Below, piece by piece: positions 18,209 to 24,612 of a DNA stretch of 37,495 nt. Every line of letters starts with the position of its first letter. The stretch's first letter is position 1. The translations under genes were made by a program, and so were the position numbers. This stretch comes from Thermoanaerobaculia bacterium (GTDB taxonomy: Bacteria; Acidobacteriota; Thermoanaerobaculia; Thermoanaerobaculales; Sulfomarinibacteraceae), in the NCBI GenBank assembly GCA_027067575.1, contig JAMOVQ010000106.1:1-37495 (forward strand). Direction: 5' to 3'. The notes below the pieces were generated by a model. It made no database searches. It had not been told where the DNA came from and saw only the letters and a list, made by a program, of their open reading frames with translations.

Positions 18209-18946
18209 TCACGCCTCCGGGGTTCCCTCGCGTGCCCCGGAGGCCTCGAGCCGCCACGAACCGTCCGGCTCGACCATGAACACGGTTCCCGTCTCGAGCC
18301 AGGCGGGGACCACCATCGCGAGCTTCCCGTCCTCGCCGGACGTCTCCCACGGCGTGTGGAAGTGGCCCCAGAGCAGGACGTCCACCCCCTCGGCCCAGGC
18401 CCGGCGGGCCTCCCGCTGGAGGGCCTCGACCGGCTTGACGTACCGGAACCGCCGGTTCGTCGTGGCCAGCCGTGCCTCCATCCCGGCGACGATCCGCCGT
18501 GCGAGAGGACGAGGAATCGCCTGCATCCCGAGGCGCGAGGCGAACGACTTGGAGACCGCCCGCCAGAACCGGTAGTTGAGGTCGCGCTGGTTGACCCGGT
18601 CGCCATGCACGCACCGGAACCGGCGGTCCCCGGCCATGAAGTCGTAGGTGAGACGGGAAAGGTCGCGCCGCCCGGCGAGGTCCACGTGATCGAGAAAGAA
18701 ATCGCGGTTGCCCTCGACGAGGACGATCCGGACATCCGCCGACCGCACCGCATCCCAGGCAGCCAGGACGGTCCGGACGGCCTCCGTCCACAGCTTCTCC
18801 ATCCCGATCAGGTACTGGAAGGCGTCCCCGAGGTAGACGATCTCGCCCACGCCAGCACCCGGAGCGGAGCGCACCAACGCCGCCATCTCCTCCGCATCGC
18901 CCGGCCGCTGCCCGACGTGCGCGTCGGCGATGATCCACCGTCTCAT
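18209..18946 (-). CDS. LpxH-like metallophosphoesterase
   Basis: A 245-residue calcineurin-like phosphoesterase with ADAHVG at the N-terminus, YLGDAFQYLIG, GNRDFFL, HGDRVN and WGHFHTP. The GNRDF motif and overall length are those of LpxH, the UDP-2,3-diacylglucosamine pyrophosphatase of lipid A synthesis on the inner membrane. The first motif is DAH instead of the usual DLH, and no other lipid A gene is nearby, so assignment to the LpxH reaction is probable but not certain. The ATG at 18946 lies 12 nt after the purA stop, which implies cotranscription with purA. Confidence 0.8.
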   Translation of the reverse strand: MRRWIIADAHVGQRPGDAEEMAALVRSAPGAGVGEIVYLGDAFQYLIGMEKLWTEAVRTVLAAWDAVRSADVRIVLVEGNRDFFLDHVDLAGRRDLSRLTYDFMAGDRRFRCVHGDRVNQRDLNYRFWRAVSKSFASRLGMQAIPRPLARRIVAGMEARLATTNRRFRYVKPVEALQREARRAWAEGVDVLLWGHFHTPWETSGEDGKLAMVVPAWLETGTVFMVEPDGSWRLEASGAREGTPEA

Positions 18947-18958
18947 CGGGGCATCGTA

Positions 18959-20329
18959 TCAGTCCGGCGACCCGACGATCCGCCGCAGGAAGCGCCCCAC
19001 GGGCCCGTCGCCCCGAAGGATCGTCTCGCGCCGGCGCGGTCCCGTCGAGACGAGCACCACCGGCACGCCGAGGAGCCGCTCGAGTTGGCGGACATACGCC
19101 ACGGCACCCTCCGGGAGATCGACCTCGTCCGTGGCGCCCGCCGAGCTCCCGGACCATCCCGGGAACGTCTCGTACACAGGCCGCAGTCGTTCGAACGCCT
19201 CGGAATCGCCCGGAGGAACATCCAGGCGGCGTCCCTGGCCATCCTCGTACGCCACCGCGACCTGGACCTCGTCCAGGCCGTCGAGCACGTCGAGCTTGGT
19301 GAGCGCCAGGGCGTCGATCCCCGCGACCCGCACGGCGTACCGGGCGGCCACGGCGTCGAACCATCCGCACCGCCTCGGACGGCCCGTGGTGGTGCCGAAC
19401 TCGGCGCCACGCTCCCTGAGGCGCTCGCCGACGGCATCCTCGAGCTCGGTCGGGAACGGCCCTCCCCCAACACGAGTCGTATACGCCTTCATGACGCCGA
19501 GCACGGGACCGACCATCCGTGGTGGCACACCGCACGAGACCGCCGCGAGTCCGGGCAGGCAAGAGGAGGAGGTCACGAACGGGTACGTGCCGTGGAAGAC
19601 ATCGAGCAGGATCCCCTGCGCTCCCTCGAACAGTATCCGCCCGCCTTCCCCGTGGGTCCGGAGGAGCGCCTTGCCCACGTCCCCGACCATCGGAGCCAGC
19701 TCCCGCGCCGCGGCCACCACGGCCTCCACGGCCCGGCCAAGGTCCACAGCCTCCGCACCGTGGAGCGACTCGAGCTCCCTGTTGTGCTCCGCCATCAGGG
19801 CCCGGGCTCGCTCTGCGAGCCGGCCCGGGTCGGTGAGGAGGAACGCCCGGAGCGCCCTGCGGCTGGCCAGGTCCTGGTACGCGGGACCGATCCCACGCCC
19901 CGTGGTGCCGATCCGTCCCTGGCCCCGCGCCCGTTCCCGGGCGAGGTCGAGCGCCCTGTGGGTCGGCAGCAGCAGGGTCGCCCGCTCCGAGACGAGCAGC
20001 CGGCCCTCCACCGAGACTCCCTGCTCCGCGAGATGACCGATCTCGGCGACCAGGGCCTCGGGATCCACCACCATCCCCGCGCCGAGCACGCACAGTGTCC
20101 CGTCGTGGACGATCCCCGACGGCACGAGGTGGAGGGCGAAGCGCCGCTCGCCGTACCGCACGGTGTGCCCGGCGTTGTGACCGCCGTTGTAACGCGCCAC
20201 CGCATCGAAGGCACCCGCGATCAGGTCGACGACCTTCCCCTTCCCCTCGTCACCCCACTGCCCACCCACGACCACCAGGGAACGCATCCCATCACTGGAA
20301 ACCACGACGACCTCCGGGACGCCCATCAT
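18959..20329 (-). CDS. purA: Adenylosuccinate synthetase
   Basis: A 456-residue cytosolic enzyme that joins IMP and aspartate using GTP, the first committed step to AMP. Visible signatures are the GTP loop GGQWGDEGKGK (about 22-32), NGGHNAGHT, IGTTGRGIGPAY, FEGAQGILLDVFHGTYPF, TTTGRPRRCGW and the guanine-binding TKLDVLDG. GGGAGG precedes the first ATG (20329) on the minus strand. An internal ATG at 20287 would give the more common N-terminus MRSLVVVGGQWG but has no ribosome-binding site. It is divergent from the gene at 20371 and heads a two-gene unit with the LpxH-like phosphoesterase. Confidence 0.98.
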   Translation of the reverse strand: MMGVPEVVVVSSDGMRSLVVVGGQWGDEGKGKVVDLIAGAFDAVARYNGGHNAGHTVRYGERRFALHLVPSGIVHDGTLCVLGAGMVVDPEALVAEIGHLAEQGVSVEGRLLVSERATLLLPTHRALDLARERARGQGRIGTTGRGIGPAYQDLASRRALRAFLLTDPGRLAERARALMAEHNRELESLHGAEAVDLGRAVEAVVAAARELAPMVGDVGKALLRTHGEGGRILFEGAQGILLDVFHGTYPFVTSSSCLPGLAAVSCGVPPRMVGPVLGVMKAYTTRVGGGPFPTELEDAVGERLRERGAEFGTTTGRPRRCGWFDAVAARYAVRVAGIDALALTKLDVLDGLDEVQVAVAYEDGQGRRLDVPPGDSEAFERLRPVYETFPGWSGSSAGATDEVDLPEGAVAYVRQLERLLGVPVVLVSTGPRRRETILRGDGPVGRFLRRIVGSPD

Positions 20330-20358
20330 ACCATCGGGCCCTCCCGGCTGTTCTCCGG

Positions 20359-20364
20359 TACGAT
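20359..20364 (+). promoter_or_regulatory. -10-like TACGAT before the DUF502 gene
   Basis: TACGAT ends 6 nt before the ATG at 20371. No Shine-Dalgarno sequence lies between, so a leaderless transcript is possible. No -35 match is evident. Confidence 0.35.
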
Positions 20365-20370
20365 ACGGTC

Positions 20371-21060
20371 ATGGCGGACACCACGGGATTCTTCCGGAGA
20401 CTGCGGGACCTCGGGGAACCGGGCGGACCCCACGACCGCCGCCCCCTCCGCCGGCTCGGCAACCGCCTGCTGATCGGGATGCTGGTGACCTTCCCGCTCC
20501 TGGTCAGCCTTTTCTTCCTGCGGTTCGCCTACCGGGTGCTCGACAGCTGGTTCCATCCGCTGTCGGTCGATCTCTTCGGGCGGGTCGTGCCCGGCATCGG
20601 GACGGCGCTCGCCCTCCTGGCCCTGGTCCTGATCGGCAGCCTGGCGACCAACGTCTTCGGGGGGCGCATCCTTGCGTGGGTGGAGCACCGGATCGCCAGA
20701 ATCCCGCTTCTCAGCCCGATCTACCAGGGGGCCCGACAGGTGACGGAGGTCCTGCAGGTTCGTGGGACGGAGCAGTTCAGGAGGGTCGTGCTGGTTCCCT
20801 TTCCCCACCAGGGAACGCTGACCGTCGGGTTCGTCACCCGCGAGCTCCCCGACGGTTCGGCGTTCTTCCCAGGCCCGGCGGCCCTCGTGTTCGTTCCAAC
20901 CACACCAAACCCCACCTCGGGGTTCGTGGTCTGCTACCCGGCCTCGGAGCTGATTTCCACGGCGATCACCGTGGAGGAGGGGGTCAAGTTCGTCGTCTCC
21001 GGCGGACTCATCGTTCCCCCGGAGTTACTCTCGCCGCCGGTACCGTCAGGACACCGCTGA
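20371..21060 (+). CDS. DUF502 family membrane protein
   Basis: A 229-residue protein with two transmembrane helices (about 32-53 and 72-93) and a C-terminal soluble region carrying the DUF502 signatures IPLLSPIYQGARQV, VVLVPFPHQGTLTVGFVT and VFVPTTPNPTSGFVV. The family is widespread in diderm bacteria and plants, and its biochemical function is unknown. The gene runs alone on the plus strand, and its last 15 nt overlap the 3' end of the convergent sigma factor gene. Confidence 0.92.
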   Translation: MADTTGFFRRLRDLGEPGGPHDRRPLRRLGNRLLIGMLVTFPLLVSLFFLRFAYRVLDSWFHPLSVDLFGRVVPGIGTALALLALVLIGSLATNVFGGRILAWVEHRIARIPLLSPIYQGARQVTEVLQVRGTEQFRRVVLVPFPHQGTLTVGFVTRELPDGSAFFPGPAALVFVPTTPNPTSGFVVCYPASELISTAITVEEGVKFVVSGGLIVPPELLSPPVPSGHR

Positions 21061-21687
21061 TCTGTTCTCGCCGAAGAACGAGGCGGCGTCGATCCCCCGG
21101 TCCCGCAGCTTCTCCGGAACGCTTCTGATGTAGTTGTACCGGATCCCGTACGCCAGCAGCGCCCGCTCGAGCAGCCGGCGGCCGCGGTACAGACGGGACA
21201 TGACCGTTCCCACGGGGATCCCGAGGATCGAGGCAACCTCTCTGTAGGCAAACCCCTCGAGGTCGGCCAGCAGCACGACGAGCCTGTAGTCGCGGGGCAG
21301 CTCCGAGAACGCCTTCTGGACCCCCTCGTCCATCTCCGTCTCGAGGAACCGCTCCTCGGGGTCGAGCGAGTCCTCACGGCCATCCGGGAGGACGATCCGC
21401 TCGAGCGAGCCTTCGATCTCGTCGAAGTCCACCTGCGCAGGCTGGAGTTTCTTCTTCCGGTACCCGTTGATGAACGTGTTCTTCATGATCCGGAACAGCC
21501 ACGCCTTGAAGTTCGTGCCCTCCTCGAACCGGTGGTAGTGCCGGTACGCCTTGAGGTACGTCTCCTGGATCAGGTCCTCGGCATCCTCCCGTGAACGGGT
21601 CATACGAAGTGCGGTCTTGAACAGCTGTTCACGGTAAGGAAGATCGTTCGAGTCAAAGTTCCAGGACTGCACGGCTGATCCCGACAT
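21046..21687 (-). CDS. ECF-type RNA polymerase sigma factor
   Basis: A 213-residue sigma-70 family factor. Region 2 is recognisable in REDAEDLIQETYLKAYRHY and NFKAWLFRIMKNTFINGYRK, and region 4 in LVVLLADLEGFAYREVASIL with IPVGTVMSRLYRGRRLL. The linker is longer than in minimal ECF factors. The ATG at 21687 is chosen because GGAGG lies 7 nt upstream; a TTG further upstream is less likely. No anti-sigma factor gene is adjacent, so activity may be set by transcription or by a distant partner. A near-consensus promoter precedes it. Confidence 0.94.
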   Translation of the reverse strand: MSGSAVQSWNFDSNDLPYREQLFKTALRMTRSREDAEDLIQETYLKAYRHYHRFEEGTNFKAWLFRIMKNTFINGYRKKKLQPAQVDFDEIEGSLERIVLPDGREDSLDPEERFLETEMDEGVQKAFSELPRDYRLVVLLADLEGFAYREVASILGIPVGTVMSRLYRGRRLLERALLAYGIRYNYIRSVPEKLRDRGIDAASFFGENRSAVS

Positions 21688-21708
21688 GTTCGCCTCCAAG
21701 CCGAAGGC

Positions 21709-21737
21709 ATTCTTGCATGAAGTTGAGACCGTGTCAA
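21709..21737 (-). promoter_or_regulatory. Promoter of the sigma factor gene with upstream palindrome
   Basis: On the minus strand, a perfect -35 TTGACA (21737-21732) is followed after 17 nt by AAGAAT (21714-21709). The palindrome GGAATGATTCC (21738-21748) abuts the -35 on its upstream side and could be an operator. The rest of the 356-nt gap 21688-22043 holds no gene except a possible 25-codon leader at 21970. Confidence 0.6.
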
Positions 21738-21969
21738 GGAATGATTCCTATTTTTGTCCCTCCCCTTTCACCTATCGTAGCTGACTCATCCTCTGCTCCT
21801 CCCCTTCACTGGCCACCACGTGGAGGCCGTTCCGCCCTGACCGGGGGAACGGTGGTGACTGTCGGCTTGAGTTTCCGCCAGGGTCCCGCAAGTCGGCAGG
21901 GCTCCCGCCCGGCGCCGGGGTAGAATGCCACCCTGTGCGGGCCGGCAGGCCGCGGCTGGGGAGGCGCTG

Positions 21970-22047
21970 ATGGACCGTCGAGGAGAGACCGGGGGACGCT
22001 GCACGAAGGGTGGCTTTTCGGCCGTCCGTTCCGGAACGTCCCGATGA
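21970..22047 (+). CDS. Possible 25-residue leader peptide before crcB
   Basis: A short frame starts at an ATG preceded 5 nt upstream by GGGGAGG, a better ribosome-binding site than that of crcB. It ends in a TGA overlapping the crcB ATG by 4 nt (ATGA). The peptide is Arg/Gly/Ser-rich with one Cys and is unlike anything recognised. The arrangement would let ribosomes finishing this frame re-initiate at crcB. It could equally be chance in GC-rich DNA. Confidence 0.35.
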   Translation: MDRRGETGGRCTKGGFSAVRSGTSR

Positions 22048-22430
22048 CTGCCGCCCGCATCCTGGCGGTGGCGGCGGGCGGCGCGGTGGGTGCCGTGGCG
22101 CGCTACGCCCTCTCGGGGTGGGTCGCCTTCTCGACCCGGACCTCACCGTTCCCGTGGGGGACACTCTCCGTCAACGTGGCCGGAGCGGCGGTGCTCGGAC
22201 TCGTCATGGGTGCCGTGACCTCGGGACGGCTCGTCCTGCCTCCGGCGCTCCGGGACTTCCTGACCATCGGCCTGCTCGGTGCGTTCACGACGTTCTCGAC
22301 CTTCTCCTACGAGACCGTCCAGGCTGCGCGGCTCGGGTACGATCGGGTGGCCGCCACCAACGTCGCGGCGAGCCTGCTGCTGGGGCTCGCGGCGTGCTGG
22401 ATCGGCCTCAGACTCGGGCGGGCGCTGTAG
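22044..22430 (+). CDS. crcB: CrcB/Fluc fluoride channel
   Basis: A 128-residue membrane protein with four helices and the family landmarks GGAVGAVARY, WGTLSVNVAGA and LLGAFTTFSTFSYE, the last containing the TTFSTF fluoride-path motif. Fluc channels export fluoride as antiparallel dimers in the inner membrane; one gene suffices for a homodimer. The start has only a weak ribosome-binding site and overlaps the stop of a short upstream frame. A DUF190 gene follows 21 nt later, a common partner of crcB. No fluoride riboswitch could be recognised upstream. Confidence 0.95.
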   Translation: MTAARILAVAAGGAVGAVARYALSGWVAFSTRTSPFPWGTLSVNVAGAAVLGLVMGAVTSGRLVLPPALRDFLTIGLLGAFTTFSTFSYETVQAARLGYDRVAATNVAASLLLGLAACWIGLRLGRAL

Positions 22431-22451
22431 CGCCCCGGGAGGGATCCCGCC

Positions 22452-22802
22452 ATGGGACGACACATCGAGGGCAAGCTCGTGCGGATCTTCATCGGCGAGG
22501 GCGACCGGCACGGCCACAGGCCGCTCTACACCGCGATCGTCCACCTGGCGCGCGAGATGGGGCTCGGCGGCGCGACGGTCCTCCGCGGCATCGAGGGGTT
22601 CGGCGCGGACTCGGTGCTCCACACGGCCCGCCTGCTGCGGCTGTCCGAGGATCTGCCCATCGTCGTGGAGATCGTCGGCACCGAGCAGAAGCTGGGCCCG
22701 TTCCTGGAGAGGGTCGAGGCCATGCTCGACGAGGCCGGGTGCGGTGGCCTGATGACCGTTGAGCGCGTGGAGGTCGTGCGGTACGGACCGGGGCGGGCGT
22801 AG
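22452..22802 (+). CDS. DUF190 family protein
   Basis: A 116-residue soluble protein of the DUF190 family (PII-like fold): GKLVRIFIGEGDRHGHRPLY, the glycine-rich LGGATVLRGIEGFG, and LPIVVEIVGTEQKL. Genes of this family often sit beside crcB, and a role in fluoride or ligand sensing has been suggested; none is established. The start has GGGAGGG 7 nt upstream. The last 68 nt lie inside the left copy of a 196-bp direct repeat, and a second copy of this gene end occurs at 24417-24484. Confidence 0.92.
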   Translation: MGRHIEGKLVRIFIGEGDRHGHRPLYTAIVHLAREMGLGGATVLRGIEGFGADSVLHTARLLRLSEDLPIVVEIVGTEQKLGPFLERVEAMLDEAGCGGLMTVERVEVVRYGPGRA

Positions 22803-22930
22803 GGGACCGCACGGCTCCCGTCCTCACAGTCCAGCCATCAGCAGTCCCGGGTTCTCGACGATCGCCACGAGATCGGTCATGAACCGGGCGGCCTGGGCGC
22901 CATCGATCCAGCGGTGGTCGAACGAGACCG
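22735..22930. repeat. Left copy of 196-bp direct repeat
   Basis: This matches 24417-24612 base for base except at three positions (GG for AA at 22804-22805, and C for G at 22832). The repeat covers the last 68 nt of the DUF190 gene, the 21-nt intergenic gap and the last 107 nt of the convergent E2 gene. Outside these limits the sequences diverge at once. Here the left part is continuous with the intact DUF190 gene and the right part is a truncated E2 end. Confidence 0.97.
22824..22930 (-). pseudogene. 3' fragment of the E2 (pdhC) gene
   Basis: It encodes the last 34-35 residues of the dihydrolipoyl acyltransferase, including the catalytic motif FDHRWIDG, and ends with the same stop. It differs from the intact gene by one change near the end (Arg to Gly in the third-last to last residues). 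It has no start codon or upstream coding sequence and is a by-product of the repeat duplication. Confidence 0.9.
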
Positions 22931-23019
22931 GGACGGGACGATCTCGGTCGCGAGGACCGGGAGACAACGTTTACTGCACGACAAGAAGCCTCGCCACCGG
23001 CCTCACCACACAGGCACTA

Positions 23020-23048
23020 TTGAGCAGTTCCGCATAGGAATGTATACT
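23020..23048 (+). promoter_or_regulatory. Strong sigma-70-type promoter inside the insertion
   Basis: TTGAGC (23020-23025), a 17-nt spacer and TATACT (23043-23048) give the best promoter in the window, in locally AT-rich DNA. The spacer contains the inverted repeat TTCC/GGAA (23028-23031 and 23037-23040), a possible operator. Transcription would start near 23055 and yield a leader of about 46 nt. Confidence 0.75.
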
Positions 23049-23066
23049 GTTTTCAGAATCGCTATT

Positions 23067-23083
23067 GGGCCCGCGGAGGGCCC
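23067..23083 (+). promoter_or_regulatory. Leader hairpin before the ribosome-binding site
   Basis: GGGCCC (23067-23072) and GGGCCC (23078-23083) can pair across a 5-nt loop, ending just before the Shine-Dalgarno AAGGAGGG (23086-23093) of the gene at 23101. It could stabilise the mRNA 5' end or modulate translation. Confidence 0.4.
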
Positions 23084-23100
23084 GGAAGGAGGGCACAATC

Positions 23101-24351
23101 ATGAAACATATGAGGATGCTGACCGCCATGGCGTTGATGGTTGCGGCCTCGACAGTCGGGGCCCAGAACCTCCTCACCAACGGTACGTTCGATTCCGACC
23201 TGTCCGGGTGGGAGACCTATGACGACCGGGCCTCCTGGCGCGGCGACATGGGCAATACCCTCACCGGGGGTTCGGGGCCGGGGGCCGTCGAGATCCGCGG
23301 TGATGGAGCCGACTGCAACGGCGCCACCACAATGATCGGGCAAACGGTTGCGGTGGTTCCGGGGAAAACGATGAAGGTGCGTGTGGCCGCGTTCCTCCCG
23401 GGAGGGGACAACGAAGCGCTGGCCGTCAGCGCGAAGGTATACTGGAAGGACGCCTCCAACAACATCATCGCCACCACCGAGCTCACCCCTCAGTCGGTGG
23501 AACGGGACCAATGGTTCTGGATCGAGGCGGTGACGCGCGTGCCAGAGGGTGCGGCATACGGGGAGTTCCTGTTCGGAACAAAACTGCCGACTGGGAATGC
23601 ATGCACGGCAGGAGCGTGGGCGATTTTCGATGATGCCTGGCTCGGCACCATACCTCCCGAGCTGTTCGTCCCCGCCGCGGCCTCGGCCCCAGGAGCCAAC
23701 GGCACATATTGGTCGACCACGCTCTGGGCGATCAATCCCAATGACGTCGAGGTCCGCCTCGATGGGGCGTTTCTCCCGGCCGGACAGGACAACTCGGGAG
23801 CCTTGGCCTCGCTCCGGGCGATCACGACGATCCCGGCGCACGGCGCGACAGAGGTGACGGACGTCGTCGCCGCGCTCGGTGGTTCGGGCGCCGGAGGTCT
23901 TTTCCTGAGAGTCGTGGACGCCGCCACCGGCGACTCCCCTCCGGAGGGTATCGACGTTGTCACCTACACCTTCACCCCAAGCTCCTCGGGAGGCGGCAAC
24001 TACGGTCAAGGGATACCGGCGGTGACGCCAGGTGAGAAGGAGTCGGTTCGCTGCCCCGGCGTGCGCCACGACGGTAGCTTCCGCACCAACGTCGGCGTTC
24101 TCAACACCTCCGGGGAACAGATCTCCGTCGAGGTCGAGATCCGCGGGACCGACGGCACGGTTCTCGGCTCGGAGAGCTGGACCCTCCCGCCGTACGGCCA
24201 GCGTCAGGAGTCTGTGGCATCGCTCGGAGTGACCGGACTCGTGGCTGGATACGCAGTGGTGACACGGACGGCCGGCAGCGGGGGGTTCCGCGCCTACCTC
24301 TCCCGGGTTGACAACGCCACCGGCGACGCCGTGTACGTTCTCGGCCGATGA
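23101..24351 (+). CDS. Secreted multi-domain protein carried by the insertion (VDNAT-motif family)
   Basis: A 416-residue secreted protein. A signal peptide ends near STVGAQN (about residue 22). The next 170 residues begin LLTNGTFDSDLSGWE, the usual opening of a carbohydrate-binding-like jelly-roll domain (CBM4/9-like or discoidin-like). The C-terminal part holds two related beta segments (APGANGTYWSTTLW; RTNVGVLNTSG) and ends SRVDNATGDAVYVLG. That part resembles the protein encoded at 852-1703, which lacks the jelly roll. ATG 23101 has a strong AAGGAGGG ribosome-binding site. No catalytic motif is seen; binding to a glycan or surface is inferred. The gene sits alone between the 196-bp direct repeats and is followed by a perfect hairpin. 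Confidence 0.88.
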   Translation: MKHMRMLTAMALMVAASTVGAQNLLTNGTFDSDLSGWETYDDRASWRGDMGNTLTGGSGPGAVEIRGDGADCNGATTMIGQTVAVVPGKTMKVRVAAFLPGGDNEALAVSAKVYWKDASNNIIATTELTPQSVERDQWFWIEAVTRVPEGAAYGEFLFGTKLPTGNACTAGAWAIFDDAWLGTIPPELFVPAAASAPGANGTYWSTTLWAINPNDVEVRLDGAFLPAGQDNSGALASLRAITTIPAHGATEVTDVVAALGGSGAGGLFLRVVDAATGDSPPEGIDVVTYTFTPSSSGGGNYGQGIPAVTPGEKESVRCPGVRHDGSFRTNVGVLNTSGEQISVEVEIRGTDGTVLGSESWTLPPYGQRQESVASLGVTGLVAGYAVVTRTAGSGGFRAYLSRVDNATGDAVYVLGR

Positions 24352-24357
24352 CCGAAC

Positions 24358-24387
24358 GGAGCGGGGTGCTCTGGAGCACCCCGCTCC
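24358..24387. terminator. Perfect 14-bp terminator hairpin
   Basis: Arms GGAGCGGGGTGCTC and GAGCACCCCGCTCC are separated by 2 nt, starting 7 nt after the stop of the gene at 23101-24351. There is no T-run, only a pyrimidine-rich tail. It lies between convergent genes and could act on both strands, stopping the leftward pdh operon as well. Confidence 0.8.
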
Positions 24388-24416
24388 TCCTCATCACCTG
24401 ACCTGGCTGCAAGGCC

Positions 24417-24484
24417 CCGGGTGCGGTGGCCTGATGACCGTTGAGCGCGTGGAGGTCGTGCGGTACGGACCGGGGCGGGCGTAG
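24417..24484 (+). pseudogene. 3' fragment of the DUF190 gene
   Basis: It repeats the last 21 codons and the stop of the DUF190 gene that ends at 22802, with no start codon, and follows directly on the cargo terminator region. It is the left part of the right-hand direct repeat. Confidence 0.92.
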
Positions 24485-24612
24485 GAAACCGCACGGCTCC
24501 CGTCCTCACAGTCGAGCCATCAGCAGTCCCGGGTTCTCGACGATCGCCACGAGATCGGTCATGAACCGGGCGGCCTGGGCGCCATCGATCCAGCGGTGGT
24601 CGAACGAGACCG
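24417..24612. repeat. Right copy of 196-bp direct repeat
   Basis: This is the partner of 22735-22930, offset by 1682 bp, with three mismatches. Here the E2 end is continuous with the intact E2 gene, while the DUF190 end is an orphan fragment. Confidence 0.97.

Larger units (their letters stand above)
22735..24612. mobile_element. Single-gene insertion bounded by long direct repeats
   Basis: Removing one repeat copy and the 1486 nt between them (1682 bp in all) would leave intact DUF190 and E2 genes in convergent orientation. The cargo is one secreted-protein gene with its own promoter and terminator. No transposase, integrase or terminal inverted repeat is seen, and 196 bp is far too long for a transposition target duplication. 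Integration of a circular intermediate by homologous recombination, or a replication or repair template switch, fits better. An assembly error cannot be excluded. Confidence 0.65.

Noticed and set aside
21900-22043. Fluoride riboswitch upstream of crcB
   Set aside because: A GCTGATGG stretch at 21966-21973 recalled the conserved 3' segment, but the 5' conserved segment and the pseudoknot partners could not be found in the right order.
22735-24612. Classical insertion sequence or transposon
   Set aside because: No transposase, no terminal inverted repeats, and the flanking duplication is 196 bp, far above any known target-site duplication length.
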